The notes below the pieces were generated by a model, which was given only the letters and a program-made list of their open reading frames with translations, made no database searches and had not been told where the DNA came from. Below are positions 1 to 5,840 of a stretch of DNA of 6,160 bases, piece after piece; within the stretch, counting starts at the first letter, position 1; each line of letters begins with the position of its first letter. This stretch comes from Candidatus Shapirobacteria bacterium (GTDB lineage: Bacteria; Patescibacteriota; Microgenomatia; UBA12405), in the NCBI GenBank assembly GCA_028701645.1, contig JAQVQI010000035.1:1-6160 (forward strand). The letters run 5' to 3'. A program made the position numbers and the translations under genes.

Positions 1-171
1 CCCGACAGCACACAACTGTGTCGGTGTAGAAGTAAAATTACCCCCATCAGCAGCTCCACAACTACCATTAATTACTAATCTAGTTGAAGTACAATTTGGG
101 GCGGTTCCACTACATTCTTTACTACAATCAAAGAAGAATCCATACCAGTTTAAAGATGTCCCCGTTTCAAT
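1..171 (-). pseudogene. Start-less fragment of a Cys/Gly-rich repeat surface protein, running off the left edge
   Basis: The minus-strand frame from 171 to the edge is open for 57 codons and reads like protein. It contains NWYGFFFDCSKECSGT, then NGSCGAADGGNF, then PTQLCAVG, with five cysteines. The pattern NGxCGxAxG...PT..LCxxG resembles a repeat I recall from large surface proteins of CPR bacteria; that recollection is not checked here. The fragment begins directly after a TAA (174-172) and has no ATG or GTG. The only TTG (12-10) is almost at the edge. Upstream in the same frame are ten codons after a TGA (204-202), and before those, thirteen codons after the stop of the next gene upstream (246-244). 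It could be a decayed gene, the remnant of a longer fusion, or a real gene broken by assembly error. The 72 nt at 172-243 hold no gene, terminator or promoter that I can support. Confidence 0.45.
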
Positions 172-243
172 TTAAACAACAATATCTTCAAAGACTAAAT
201 CTCATAGAAAAAGTGGTTTAACAAATGGGGTACTTGACAACTC

Positions 244-1311
244 TTAGTTTGTATTTGGACTAGCCACACTATCAATCTCTTCCCAAGTCTCTGCCCCAAA
301 TGGTATCATCAAACCCTCTTTTTTAATTCTCTCGATTATTGGGGACATATATTCATATGTAAAACCACCATCAGACATATAACGAATCAAATCAGCATCA
401 TACTCGTTAATTTGGTTTTTAACATCTTTATTCTTTGTTTTTTCAAAAATATAATTAGAACAATCTCGAGCCAACCACGACTTGATTACCGCCACTTCAT
501 TTTTATTAAAAATACCCAAAGCATCCCCCCTCACCCCAAACGGCTCCAAAGCGAAACCCCTTCTTAAAAGGAAACTAAAAAGATTAGCGTCAGTTGACGA
601 ATAATTATCATATATTATTCCATACTCGTAATTAAATATTTTAATTTTTTCATTGCTACTAGCCTGACCTTGAAAGAATACCCTCACATCATTGTTTACC
701 ATTGTCCTTAAAAAACCTGGTGCTACTTTTTCCCAAAAAGCAATTCCTTTTTCTATATCACTGATCTTAAATTTTTTTACATCAGGAGTAGCCACATAAG
801 CAATTGCTGGTTCTTTGGTTTTTTTACCATTTTTATCTTTAAAATAAATTACATCTAAACCCTTACCAGTTCTACCAAATTCATAGATTTGTTCGTCGGT
901 GACATAATCTCCCAAAATTGTTTTTTGCCAAAGATCGAAATATCCAGGCATTTTAAATCCATCTGATTTATTTCTTGAATAAAGAAAATCAGCACAAAAA
1001 TCTAAATATATTTCTTGACATTCTTTTACTTTTAATATTTCTTTATAAACATCTGTCTCTTGTTGTTTGATAGTATAATCAGGGGTCGGATTCAATATTT
1101 CTTCTATTATTCCTTCGTTCTGACTCGGCATTTCGCCAAGTGTCGCTATACTTGAATTTGAACTTTTTGTTTCAGCGCTAGCTTCTACTTCTCCACCAAA
1201 CCCAACTCCTGTAACCGCTAAACCAGTTGCTAAAATGCCTGCACTTAATCTTTTTGAGATATTATTTTTAATACCACTAAATCCATTATCTTGTGCTTCA
1301 ATTTTATTCAT
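244..1311 (-). CDS. Secreted protein of unknown function with N-terminal signal peptide
   Basis: This 355-residue protein is not one I recognise. The N-terminus has basic residues (K15, K20, R21), a hydrophobic stretch at about 22-39, and an Ala-Ser-Ala at 44-46 followed by Glu, consistent with Sec export and signal peptidase I cleavage after A46. A low-complexity Ser/Glu linker (about 47-75) leads to a mixed alpha/beta region with many aromatic residues and three cysteines (98, 106, 284). No transmembrane segment is visible after the signal, no lipobox, and no HExxH or other catalytic motif. The start is the only ATG near the signal and sits 7 nt after a good -10 box, with no Shine-Dalgarno sequence. 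An 84-nt spacer and its own promoter separate it from the pilin-linked gene upstream, so it may be regulated separately. Its last codons are followed in frame by a coding-like fragment beyond three stops. Confidence 0.85.
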   Translation of the reverse strand: MNKIEAQDNGFSGIKNNISKRLSAGILATGLAVTGVGFGGEVEASAETKSSNSSIATLGEMPSQNEGIIEEILNPTPDYTIKQQETDVYKEILKVKECQEIYLDFCADFLYSRNKSDGFKMPGYFDLWQKTILGDYVTDEQIYEFGRTGKGLDVIYFKDKNGKKTKEPAIAYVATPDVKKFKISDIEKGIAFWEKVAPGFLRTMVNNDVRVFFQGQASSNEKIKIFNYEYGIIYDNYSSTDANLFSFLLRRGFALEPFGVRGDALGIFNKNEVAVIKSWLARDCSNYIFEKTKNKDVKNQINEYDADLIRYMSDGGFTYEYMSPIIERIKKEGLMIPFGAETWEEIDSVASPNTN

Positions 1312-1318
1312 ATTAAGT

Positions 1319-1347
1319 ATAATAAGACTTTAAAATACTTTTAGCAA
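1319..1347 (-). promoter_or_regulatory. Sigma70-like promoter for the secreted-protein gene, probably leaderless
   Basis: On the minus strand TTGCTA (1347-1342) and TATTAT (1324-1319) are separated by exactly 17 nt, matching the sigma70 consensus at 4 and 5 of 6 positions. Only 7 nt lie between the -10 box and the ATG at 1311, so transcription would begin at or next to the start codon. No Shine-Dalgarno sequence is present. The AT-rich context raises the chance of a random match, but the spacing and position recur at two other gene starts in this window. Confidence 0.6.
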
Positions 1348-1360
1348 ACCACTTTGGTTT
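1346..1360. promoter_or_regulatory. Perfect 6-bp dyad overlapping the -35 box
   Basis: AAACCA and TGGTTT form a perfect inverted repeat around a 3-nt centre. The dyad covers the first two bases of the -35 TTGCTA used by the downstream gene, so an operator for a dimeric regulator is possible. It could also be a small hairpin at the end of the upstream transcript, but no T-tract follows it on the minus strand, which argues against an intrinsic terminator. Confidence 0.4.
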
Positions 1361-1388
1361 TTAGAAATTAGGTATTAGAAATTAGAAA
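1361..1388. repeat. Four-unit 7-nt tandem repeat in spacer (TTAGAAA; sense TTTCTAA)
   Basis: Four consecutive heptamers read TTAGAAA, TTAGGTA, TTAGAAA, TTAGAAA on the plus strand. They fill the spacer between the stop of the 1396-2556 gene and the dyad/promoter of the next gene. The sense-strand unit TTTCTAA contains TAA, and because 7 is not a multiple of 3 the stop falls in successive reading frames. Confidence 0.8.
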
Positions 1389-1395
1389 TTTAATT

Positions 1396-2556
1396 TCAAT
1401 TTCTTATTATTTCAGTTATCAAACCATTTTCCACCACATTTTTATACCAAGCATAGATCCGCCCAGTATTAGATTTATAAAACCCATCTTCAAAAGTAAT
1501 TTTGTTAGTTAGATTATCAGAATAATACTCAACTAAGATTCGACTTATAAACTCTAAATTTGTAATATATTTATTATCTGCAGTTATCTCATACAGTTTT
1601 TTTACCAACAAACCACAAATTGGAGTAGTTACCCGAACCGGTTCTTTTGAATTAATAATAAATTTTTCAAAAATATTATCAGCATAATCTAAATATTTTG
1701 TTTCCTTATCTCCTAGATCGTATATGCTCAGTCCAGATAACCCAATCAAACACCTGTTTTCAATTTCTAATCGTTGAATACTCTCCACCTGTTTTTGGGC
1801 AAGATCAAAATATTCTTTTGCCTGATTTAAATATTGAGAATCTTTCGTCCAAGAAAATTTATTCATCATTTCTGTAGTATATCCAAGATATACATTTATA
1901 CCTCTCATCACCAAATCATAGCCTTCCCAAGTTTTCCAAATTTCTTTTTGCTTACTAATTTTCTCTAATTTAGACAAATTAGCTTTTCTAATCGTTTCTG
2001 TTTCTTTTGGAGTAGGGAATTGAGTATTAAAGCACAACTTTTTTAATTTATCCTTCTGGGCTTGATCTAAATATTTACTTTGTGCCATTTCATAGGTAAT
2101 TTTGCATATCCAAAGCGAATCTTTGAGATTATCATTTTTGTATTTTTCATAGAATATATCAATATCTTTTTTAACTATTTCTAAATCCTTTGGATCTTTG
2201 TGTTGTTCATAAAAATTTAATCTCGCCCAGGTGGCAATTAACCCATCTTTATTACCTTCTTTATTATCCCACACAATATCACAAGTCTTTTTTTCATAGT
2301 CACAACCCCGCTCCAAGATATACCACCCTTCTTCATTTCTTTGTTTATCAATCCAATCTAAAGTTTTTCTGGCAACACCGGTATAATCAGCTCGAATTAT
2401 TTTCGTTTCTTGAGTGGTTATTTGACCTTTGTCGGTATTTTTTAAAAAATCAAATTTATTATTATTAAATCCATAGAGCATTAACACCGCGAAAATCATC
2501 ACTGCCATTATCGCTAATAAAATCAACAAATCAATTTTATTCAACCATTTGAGCAT
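1396..2556 (-). CDS. Membrane-anchored protein with helical-hairpin (alpha/alpha toroid-like) ectodomain
   Basis: The 386-residue protein has a strongly hydrophobic segment at about 9-29 after a short basic N-terminus, predicting one membrane anchor with the rest outside. There is no Gly before the segment and no Glu at +5, so it is not a prepilin. The ectodomain shows repeated hairpin-like units of 35-45 residues at about 105-139, 145-175, 212-257, 267-301 and 311-346, several with a Leu-Tyr...Asp..Lys-Tyr-Leu pattern. This resembles alpha/alpha-barrel families such as six-hairpin glycosidases or prenyltransferase-type toroids; no catalytic residues can be assigned. Six cysteines are present, two close together (85, 92). 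The gene follows the GspJ-like gene by 36 nt, the position often held by GspK/PilX in type II secretion and type IV pilus operons. A pilus-linked tip, adhesin or glycan-binding role is a guess. Confidence 0.85.
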   Translation of the reverse strand: MLKWLNKIDLLILLAIMAVMIFAVLMLYGFNNNKFDFLKNTDKGQITTQETKIIRADYTGVARKTLDWIDKQRNEEGWYILERGCDYEKKTCDIVWDNKEGNKDGLIATWARLNFYEQHKDPKDLEIVKKDIDIFYEKYKNDNLKDSLWICKITYEMAQSKYLDQAQKDKLKKLCFNTQFPTPKETETIRKANLSKLEKISKQKEIWKTWEGYDLVMRGINVYLGYTTEMMNKFSWTKDSQYLNQAKEYFDLAQKQVESIQRLEIENRCLIGLSGLSIYDLGDKETKYLDYADNIFEKFIINSKEPVRVTTPICGLLVKKLYEITADNKYITNLEFISRILVEYYSDNLTNKITFEDGFYKSNTGRIYAWYKNVVENGLITEIIRN

Positions 2557-2591
2557 TTATTATTAATAATAACAAAAAAAACCAAATACAA
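2557..2591 (-). promoter_or_regulatory. Weak promoter candidate and AT palindrome before the helical-hairpin protein gene
   Basis: TTGTAT (2591-2586) and TATTAA (2568-2563) on the minus strand are 17 nt apart, with 6 nt from the -10 box to the ATG. Each matches the consensus at only 4 of 6 positions. The 16 bp next to the start codon (2557-2572), TTATTATTAATAATAA, form a perfect palindrome made only of A and T. No Shine-Dalgarno sequence is present. The layout matches two stronger candidates in this window, but on its own it would be weak. Confidence 0.35.
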
Positions 2592-2592
2592 G

Positions 2593-3099
2593 TTAGTTTC
2601 TTGTTGTTACTATCGTATCAAACATCTGACTTGTGCCCACTCCGGCCGTAACCGAACTCAATCCGAAGCTGAATTTTACTGTCGCCACTTCACTCGTTCC
2701 TGATTTATTGGTACAAGTGACAAAATTTTGACAACCATAAACAATCACTTCACTACTATTTAATGTTGCCGAATTTGAGGCAATATTATTATTTCGACAA
2801 ACCAAGCTAGTAGTCGTTGTCCCAATATTTAAATCAGCAATCGAAACCGACGAACCACCAAGTCCACAAACAATTGATTTTGAAGTTCCATTAAAAATAT
2901 TTCTTCTAAGTTCGGTTAAGATCATTCTCCCATTTTCGCTAGTTTTATTGTTCGCTTTTACTTTATTTTGAGATCTAAATGTTACCAATATTGTCGAAAT
3001 TACCGCCACAATTATTATTCCCAGAGAACCAACAACCACCACCATTTCTATTAGTGTATAACCTTTGTTATTTTTTTTAAAAAAAAGAGAACTAGTCAT
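2593..3099 (-). CDS. GspJ/PilW-like prepilin (minor pseudopilin)
   Basis: The 168-residue protein has a class III signal: a basic leader ending at G13, then YTLIE with Glu at +5, and a hydrophobic helix at about 14-41. The following stretch SENGRMILTELRRNI (54-68) fits the Arg-rich helix typical of GspJ/PilW, and the C-terminus ends in FDTIVTTRN, similar to other minor pilins. The Thr/Ser-rich globular part has four cysteines (78, 101, 123, 129). By analogy it belongs to the initiating tip complex of a type II-like pseudopilus or type IV pilus. Start choice is open: a TTG at 3105 overlaps the upstream TGA by 4 nt, while the ATG at 3099 lies 2 nt after it. Neither has a Shine-Dalgarno sequence, so the ATG is preferred. 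A T8A8 run lies inside the leader coding region. Confidence 0.85.
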   Translation of the reverse strand: MTSSLFFKKNNKGYTLIEMVVVVGSLGIIIVAVISTILVTFRSQNKVKANNKTSENGRMILTELRRNIFNGTSKSIVCGLGGSSVSIADLNIGTTTTSLVCRNNNIASNSATLNSSEVIVYGCQNFVTCTNKSGTSEVATVKFSFGLSSVTAGVGTSQMFDTIVTTRN

Positions 3100-3101
3100 A
3101 A

Positions 3102-3503
3102 TCAATAATACAGTTTAGAAAAAAATCTTTTAACCTCTAAAGTTTGATTATCACCCCAATTAATTTTAATCAAAGCATTGACACAAGTCGGTGGGGGAGA
3201 GTCACTACAATCACCGTCGGTTACTTGGGTATAATCAATGCCGTAAATATAGTTTTCAAATTGAGGCAGGGTTTCCCCTAAAACAGGTTCTAATTGCCAA
3301 AATTCATCTCGATTATTATTTTTTTTATCAACCAAATTTTCAATAATTCTTTCAGCTATCTCACTAGCTTCTTTTCGAGAAAAGGTATTTGTTTTGACTG
3401 ATGTTGATTTAACCATCAAAGATACAGTTCCCGTAATTACCAGCACCACAACTCCAATCGAAAAAATAATTTCCAAGATACTCATTCCTTTTTCAGTTGG
3501 CAT
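3102..3503 (-). CDS. GspI/PilV-like prepilin (minor pseudopilin)
   Basis: The 133-residue protein starts at an ATG with a very short leader, MPTEKG, cleaved before MSILE (Met at +1, Glu at +5), followed by a hydrophobic helix to about residue 31. The segment SRKEASEIAERIIENL (42-57) matches the Ala/Glu helix that marks GspI/PilV proteins. Two cysteines (99, 107) flank a Pro-rich loop and could form a small disulfide loop. Its start overlaps the end of the GspH-like gene by 11 nt and its stop is within a few bases of the GspJ-like start, so the three are probably translated together. In type II systems GspI nucleates the pseudopilus tip with J and K; that role here is inferred from family resemblance and gene order. 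Confidence 0.85.
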   Translation of the reverse strand: MPTEKGMSILEIIFSIGVVVLVITGTVSLMVKSTSVKTNTFSRKEASEIAERIIENLVDKKNNNRDEFWQLEPVLGETLPQFENYIYGIDYTQVTDGDCSDSPPPTCVNALIKINWGDNQTLEVKRFFSKLYY

Positions 3504-3981
3504 TTTTTATAGTCCCCAAATCATTAATAATTATTGTTTTTTTGTCAGTTCCTCGAGAAACATCAATCGTCATTGTAGTCCCAACTAAAGTTCCGTTTAA
3601 GTCTGTCAACCGACCAGTACTTGCCATAAATCCAAAACTCGGGGCGTTAATTATAATTCCATTTTTTGTATTAATACTGACCGAAGAATAGGGTGGGGAA
3701 GTGTCTTGATTCCCAACATTATCAATACCAGTTATTGTCAGAATATTTCCAGAAATACTTACTCTTACATATTTTAAATTTGAAGTTCCAGTTGACAGTT
3801 GCCTGGTCACCGCCAAATTCTTCGCTAATTTAATAAAACCACCGACTTCTTCTCTAGTTGATTCTAACTCCTTAACCCCATTAAAATTATTTAAAGACAT
3901 TGCCCCCACTCCCGCTAATATCATAATAACCGCCACTGTCACTATCAACTCAATTAAGGTGAAACCATTTTTTTTTCTCAT
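3493..3981 (-). CDS. GspH/FimT-like prepilin
   Basis: The 162-residue protein has the leader MRKKNG cleaved before FTLIE, then a hydrophobic helix to about residue 30. The C-terminal part fits GspH/FimT: FGFMASTGRL (116-125), then a strand-rich segment ending TIIINDLGTIK (149-159), where the family has a conserved hydrophobic-Gly ending. It is the only pilin-like protein in the window with no cysteine. A GTG at 3996 would add five residues, but the ATG at 3981 is preferred: it gives a standard leader and has a GAGGA ribosome-binding sequence 9 nt upstream. It follows the last GspG-like gene by 24 nt and opens the overlapping H-I-J block. FimT/GspH proteins are minor subunits, and some FimT proteins bind DNA; nothing here shows which role applies. 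Confidence 0.87.
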   Translation of the reverse strand: MRKKNGFTLIELIVTVAVIMILAGVGAMSLNNFNGVKELESTREEVGGFIKLAKNLAVTRQLSTGTSNLKYVRVSISGNILTITGIDNVGNQDTSPPYSSVSINTKNGIIINAPSFGFMASTGRLTDLNGTLVGTTMTIDVSRGTDKKTIIINDLGTIKNAN

Positions 3982-3989
3982 TTTTTTAA

Positions 3990-3994
3990 TCCTC
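3990..3994 (-). promoter_or_regulatory. Shine-Dalgarno GAGGA that decides the GspH-like start
   Basis: GAGGA reads 5'-3' on the minus strand at 3994-3990, with its GAGG core 9 nt before the ATG at 3981. It is the only clear ribosome-binding sequence seen before any gene here. It shares a base with the alternative GTG codon (3996-3994), which makes the GTG an unlikely start. Confidence 0.6.
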
Positions 3995-4005
3995 ACAAAA
4001 ACCCA

Positions 4006-4431
4006 CTATGGTTGTACTACTTTGTAATAACCCGCATAACCAGAAGGGGGAGTTCCGCAAGTAGGACCGTCACTCGAAGTTGAACCAATATCTTCCACTA
4101 GTGTACAAAACGTATAAGTATAACGAGGGCTCGATCCTGGGATATAAGAATAAACATTTTTAGTTTTAGGATCTACGGGTGCCTTGTCCAAAAACCCACT
4201 AGTGACTAATGCCCCCAAACTTGAGGGATAAGTATTTCCAATTTGTCTGGCGGCTTCTAGGGCAATTCTAATCTTTTCTAAGTCAGCAACTCGTCGACTA
4301 TCTCTGGTTTTTTTGTTTAGTCCACCATAGCTGACAACAGCCACTGCCGTTAATACTGCAATAATTGAAATGCTTACTAACAATTCAAATAAAGTAAATC
4401 CTTTATTATTTTTTATTTTTTTTGTTTTCAC
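4006..4431 (-). CDS. GspG/major-pilin-like prepilin with GTG start
   Basis: The 141-residue protein has leader MKTKKIKNNKG cleaved before FTLFE, a hydrophobic helix to about residue 34, then the charged RDSRR (43-47) and a helix ending in Tyr-Pro (68-69). PVDP (85-88) and Tyr-x-Tyr (94-96) follow the GspG/PilA-like beta-sheet pattern. The paired tyrosines found before the Tyr/Phe-Pro in its three complete paralogues are replaced by Ala-Arg, so it is the most diverged of the four. Two cysteines (109, 125) lie in the C-terminal region. GTG is the only possible start: an in-frame TAA lies twelve bases before it. The codon sits at the end of an 8-nt tandem repeat, which forms the whole upstream leader. 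It is probably a shaft or alternative subunit. Confidence 0.87.
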   Translation of the reverse strand: MKTKKIKNNKGFTLFELLVSISIIAVLTAVAVVSYGGLNKKTRDSRRVADLEKIRIALEAARQIGNTYPSSLGALVTSGFLDKAPVDPKTKNVYSYIPGSSPRYTYTFCTLVEDIGSTSSDGPTCGTPPSGYAGYYKVVQP

Positions 4432-4460
4432 TTTATAACTTTATAACTTTATAACTTTAT
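4430..4460. repeat. 8-nt tandem repeat abutting the GTG start (ACTTTATA; sense TATAAAGT)
   Basis: Three perfect ACTTTATA units and seven bases of a fourth run through most of the 37-nt gap between two pilin genes. The array overlaps the first bases of the downstream GTG start codon. Read on the sense strand each unit contains TAA, and the 8-nt period moves the stop through all three frames. It also repeats a TATAAA that resembles a -10 box. Confidence 0.85.
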
Positions 4461-4468
4461 GAACTGAT

Positions 4469-4906
4469 TCACTGTTGATTTTTAACACAAAAATAACCGT
4501 TTGGATTGATAAAATCACTACATGTTGTATCCATGGAATTTCCTTTACCCGCGCCTCCTTTTTCCAAAGTAGCACAAACACAATAAGTACTAGAAGAAAT
4601 ATTCCTTCGAGTATATATATAAGCACCAGTGTTTTTCGGATCTTTAGGATAGCTTTCCAAAATAGATTGAGTACCAACAGCCCATTTTACCCCAGCTGTA
4701 TAACTAGCTAATGAAGGGTATCTTCCATTCAATAAATAGTATTGTTCTGCCGCATTTTGGATAGCTTTCATATCAGAAATACGTCGCTGATCTCGACCTT
4801 GTTTTTGAGCATTTGAAAAACTAATTGACAAAACCACCGACAGCACCGCAATAATTGAAATTGAAATTAAAAGTTCAACTAAAGTAAATCCATTATTTTT
4901 TTTCAT
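4469..4906 (-). CDS. GspG/major-pilin-like prepilin
   Basis: From the ATG at 4906 the protein is 145 residues, with leader MKKNNG cleaved before FTLVE and a hydrophobic helix to about residue 30. It has the family's charged segment GRDQRR (37-42), Tyr-Tyr (56-57) with Tyr-Pro (63-64), and YPKDP (86-90) before strand AYIYTRR, which matches the major-pseudopilin core. Four cysteines (109, 111, 129, 140) lie in the C-terminal third. A GTG at 4927 would add seven residues, overlap the upstream gene and bring in a fifth, unpaired cysteine. The ATG gives a normal leader and a 4-nt gap, so it is preferred. No Shine-Dalgarno sequence is visible; translation may couple to the upstream stop. An A8 run lies in the leader coding region. 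Confidence 0.88.
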   Translation of the reverse strand: MKKNNGFTLVELLISISIIAVLSVVLSISFSNAQKQGRDQRRISDMKAIQNAAEQYYLLNGRYPSLASYTAGVKWAVGTQSILESYPKDPKNTGAYIYTRRNISSSTYCVCATLEKGGAGKGNSMDTTCSDFINPNGYFCVKNQQ

Positions 4907-4910
4907 ATTA

Positions 4911-5399
4911 TTAAAGCATTGGACCACTAATTCCGATATTTGAACTAGTAATTACATAACAACACTCGTTAGAAATAGAATACCCCAAACTTTGACAAAC
5001 ATCTTTATTTAGACAGCTTCCATCCTCAACGTTTTCTAAATTAGCAAATAGTTTAAATGATTTACCTGTTGGTGATACTTGATACAAAATTTGTCCAGTA
5101 TTACCAGTTTCCTTTGGGATTTTTTTCATGTAAATTATTCCATTTTGAGAAAGTTCTCCCTGACTATTAATTAAATTAAGAATTGTAGTTTGATCAGGGA
5201 ATACCCCATAATCAGCATAATAAGCATTTAAGGCATCCGACATTGATTTTAAACTCAATTTCCGAGATGCATCTCGAGCATTTTTTTGAGAATTAATATA
5301 CCCTCCCGCCAATACTGCACTCAAAATTGCAATTATTGAAATCACCACCAACATCTCCACTAGAGTAAATCCGAACATTTTTTTATTTATTTTTTTCAT
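4911..5399 (-). CDS. GspG/major-pilin-like prepilin
   Basis: The 162-residue protein has leader MKKINKKMFG cleaved before FTLVE, then a hydrophobic helix to about residue 30. ARDAS (41-45) and the Tyr-Tyr...Phe-Pro stretch (60-68) identify the GspG/PilA-like family. The later part, KKIP...LYQ...FKLFANLE (92-122), aligns well with the truncated protein at the right edge of the window. Four cysteines (129, 134, 146, 147), two of them adjacent, follow the Leu-Glu. It starts at an ATG preceded directly by a degenerate 7-nt repeat and has no Shine-Dalgarno sequence. It is the longest of the four paralogues because of its Cys-rich C-terminal extension, which suggests a different exposed surface. 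Confidence 0.9.
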   Translation of the reverse strand: MKKINKKMFGFTLVEMLVVISIIAILSAVLAGGYINSQKNARDASRKLSLKSMSDALNAYYADYGVFPDQTTILNLINSQGELSQNGIIYMKKIPKETGNTGQILYQVSPTGKSFKLFANLENVEDGSCLNKDVCQSLGYSISNECCYVITSSNIGISGPML

Positions 5400-5400
5400 T

Positions 5401-5435
5401 TTTTACTATTTACTATCAACTATTCGCTATTTACT
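5401..5435. repeat. Degenerate five-unit 7-nt repeat before a pilin start (sense AGTAAAT)
   Basis: On the minus strand the units are AGTAAAT, AGCGAAT, AGTTGAT, AGTAAAT and AGTAAAA, ending one base before the ATG at 5399. They fill 35 of the 39 nt between two pilin genes. The units keep AG at the start and mostly AAT or GAT at the end. Unit junctions give ATAG, and TAA or TGA occur inside units, so all frames meet stops. Confidence 0.7.
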
Positions 5436-5438
5436 AAT

Positions 5439-5834
5439 TTAATTTGCACAAACTGCATAAACCTTGTCTTGTGTTGCCCCAATTCCACAATTTTTTTGAG
5501 ACTGGACATCTTCATCACCAGCTCCAACCTCAAGTGTTGTTGTCAATCTAAAAGCATCTCCAGCAGACAACTGAGTATAACCAACCCCTGCCATATCACC
5601 CAAACTAGGAAGGTAAGAAGAAACTAAATCATTAATACTTAATGGATAAACTTGATTATCGTTGTAATACATCCTCAGGGCACTTTTTAAACTGTGCAAA
5701 TTTTGAATTTTTTGAGCATCGCGAGCTCTTTCTCGGCTCCCCACAAAATTCATTACCAATACTGTAGTTAATACTCCAATAATTGAAATTACCACCAACA
5801 ATTCTATTAAACTAAAACCTTTGTTGTTTTTCAT
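5439..5834 (-). CDS. GspG/major-pilin-like prepilin
   Basis: The 131-residue protein has leader MKNNKG cleaved before FSLIE (Glu at +5) and a long hydrophobic helix to about residue 31. RARDA (36-40) and YYNDNQVYP (56-64) are classic for the GspG/PilA-like major pseudopilin helix. A strand FRLTTTLE (95-102) matches the Leu-Glu element of its neighbours, and two cysteines (116, 129) bracket the C-terminal loop. It lacks the PxDP motif of two paralogues. The ATG follows a good promoter by 6 nt, so this is probably the first gene of the transcript covering the pilin cluster, although read-through from upstream is possible. Being first, short and regular, it is the best candidate for the main shaft subunit; that is inference. 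Confidence 0.9.
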   Translation of the reverse strand: MKNNKGFSLIELLVVISIIGVLTTVLVMNFVGSRERARDAQKIQNLHSLKSALRMYYNDNQVYPLSINDLVSSYLPSLGDMAGVGYTQLSAGDAFRLTTTLEVGAGDEDVQSQKNCGIGATQDKVYAVCAN

Positions 5835-5840
5835 TAATTA

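Noticed and set aside
2..24. GC-rich imperfect inverted repeat CCGACA...TGTCGG, possible terminator
   Set aside because: It lies inside the coding-like repeat fragment, has a bulge and no adjacent T-run on either strand.
202..204. UGA recoded as glycine, as in Gracilibacteria
   Set aside because: Two further in-frame stops around it are TAA, three genes here end in TGA at sensible positions, and none of the full-length genes has an internal TGA.
228..264. Degenerate metallopeptidase helix in the secreted protein (residues 228-264, RRGFALEP region)
   Set aside because: The shape hinted at a zinc-peptidase helix, but there is no HExxH or other metal ligand pattern, so no family can be claimed. 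Coordinates here are residue numbers of the protein encoded at 1311-244.
2190..2468. Plus-strand open frame of 92 codons inside the helical-hairpin protein gene
   Set aside because: It lies antisense to a well supported coding gene, has no domain-like features and no start context; it is a shadow frame.
2574..2581. Run of eight T on the sense strand after the GspJ-like gene, possible terminator
   Set aside because: No hairpin precedes the T-run.
3394..3691. Two plus-strand open frames of 64 codons opposite the H and I pilin genes
   Set aside because: Both are antisense to genes with clear prepilin motifs and look like reverse reading of conserved hydrophobic segments.
4441..4711. A minus-strand frame (4677-4441) and a plus-strand frame (4475-4711), 78 codons each
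   Set aside because: Both overlap the pilin gene at 4469-4906 in other frames; the hydrophobic appearance comes from AT-rich codons, with no independent support.
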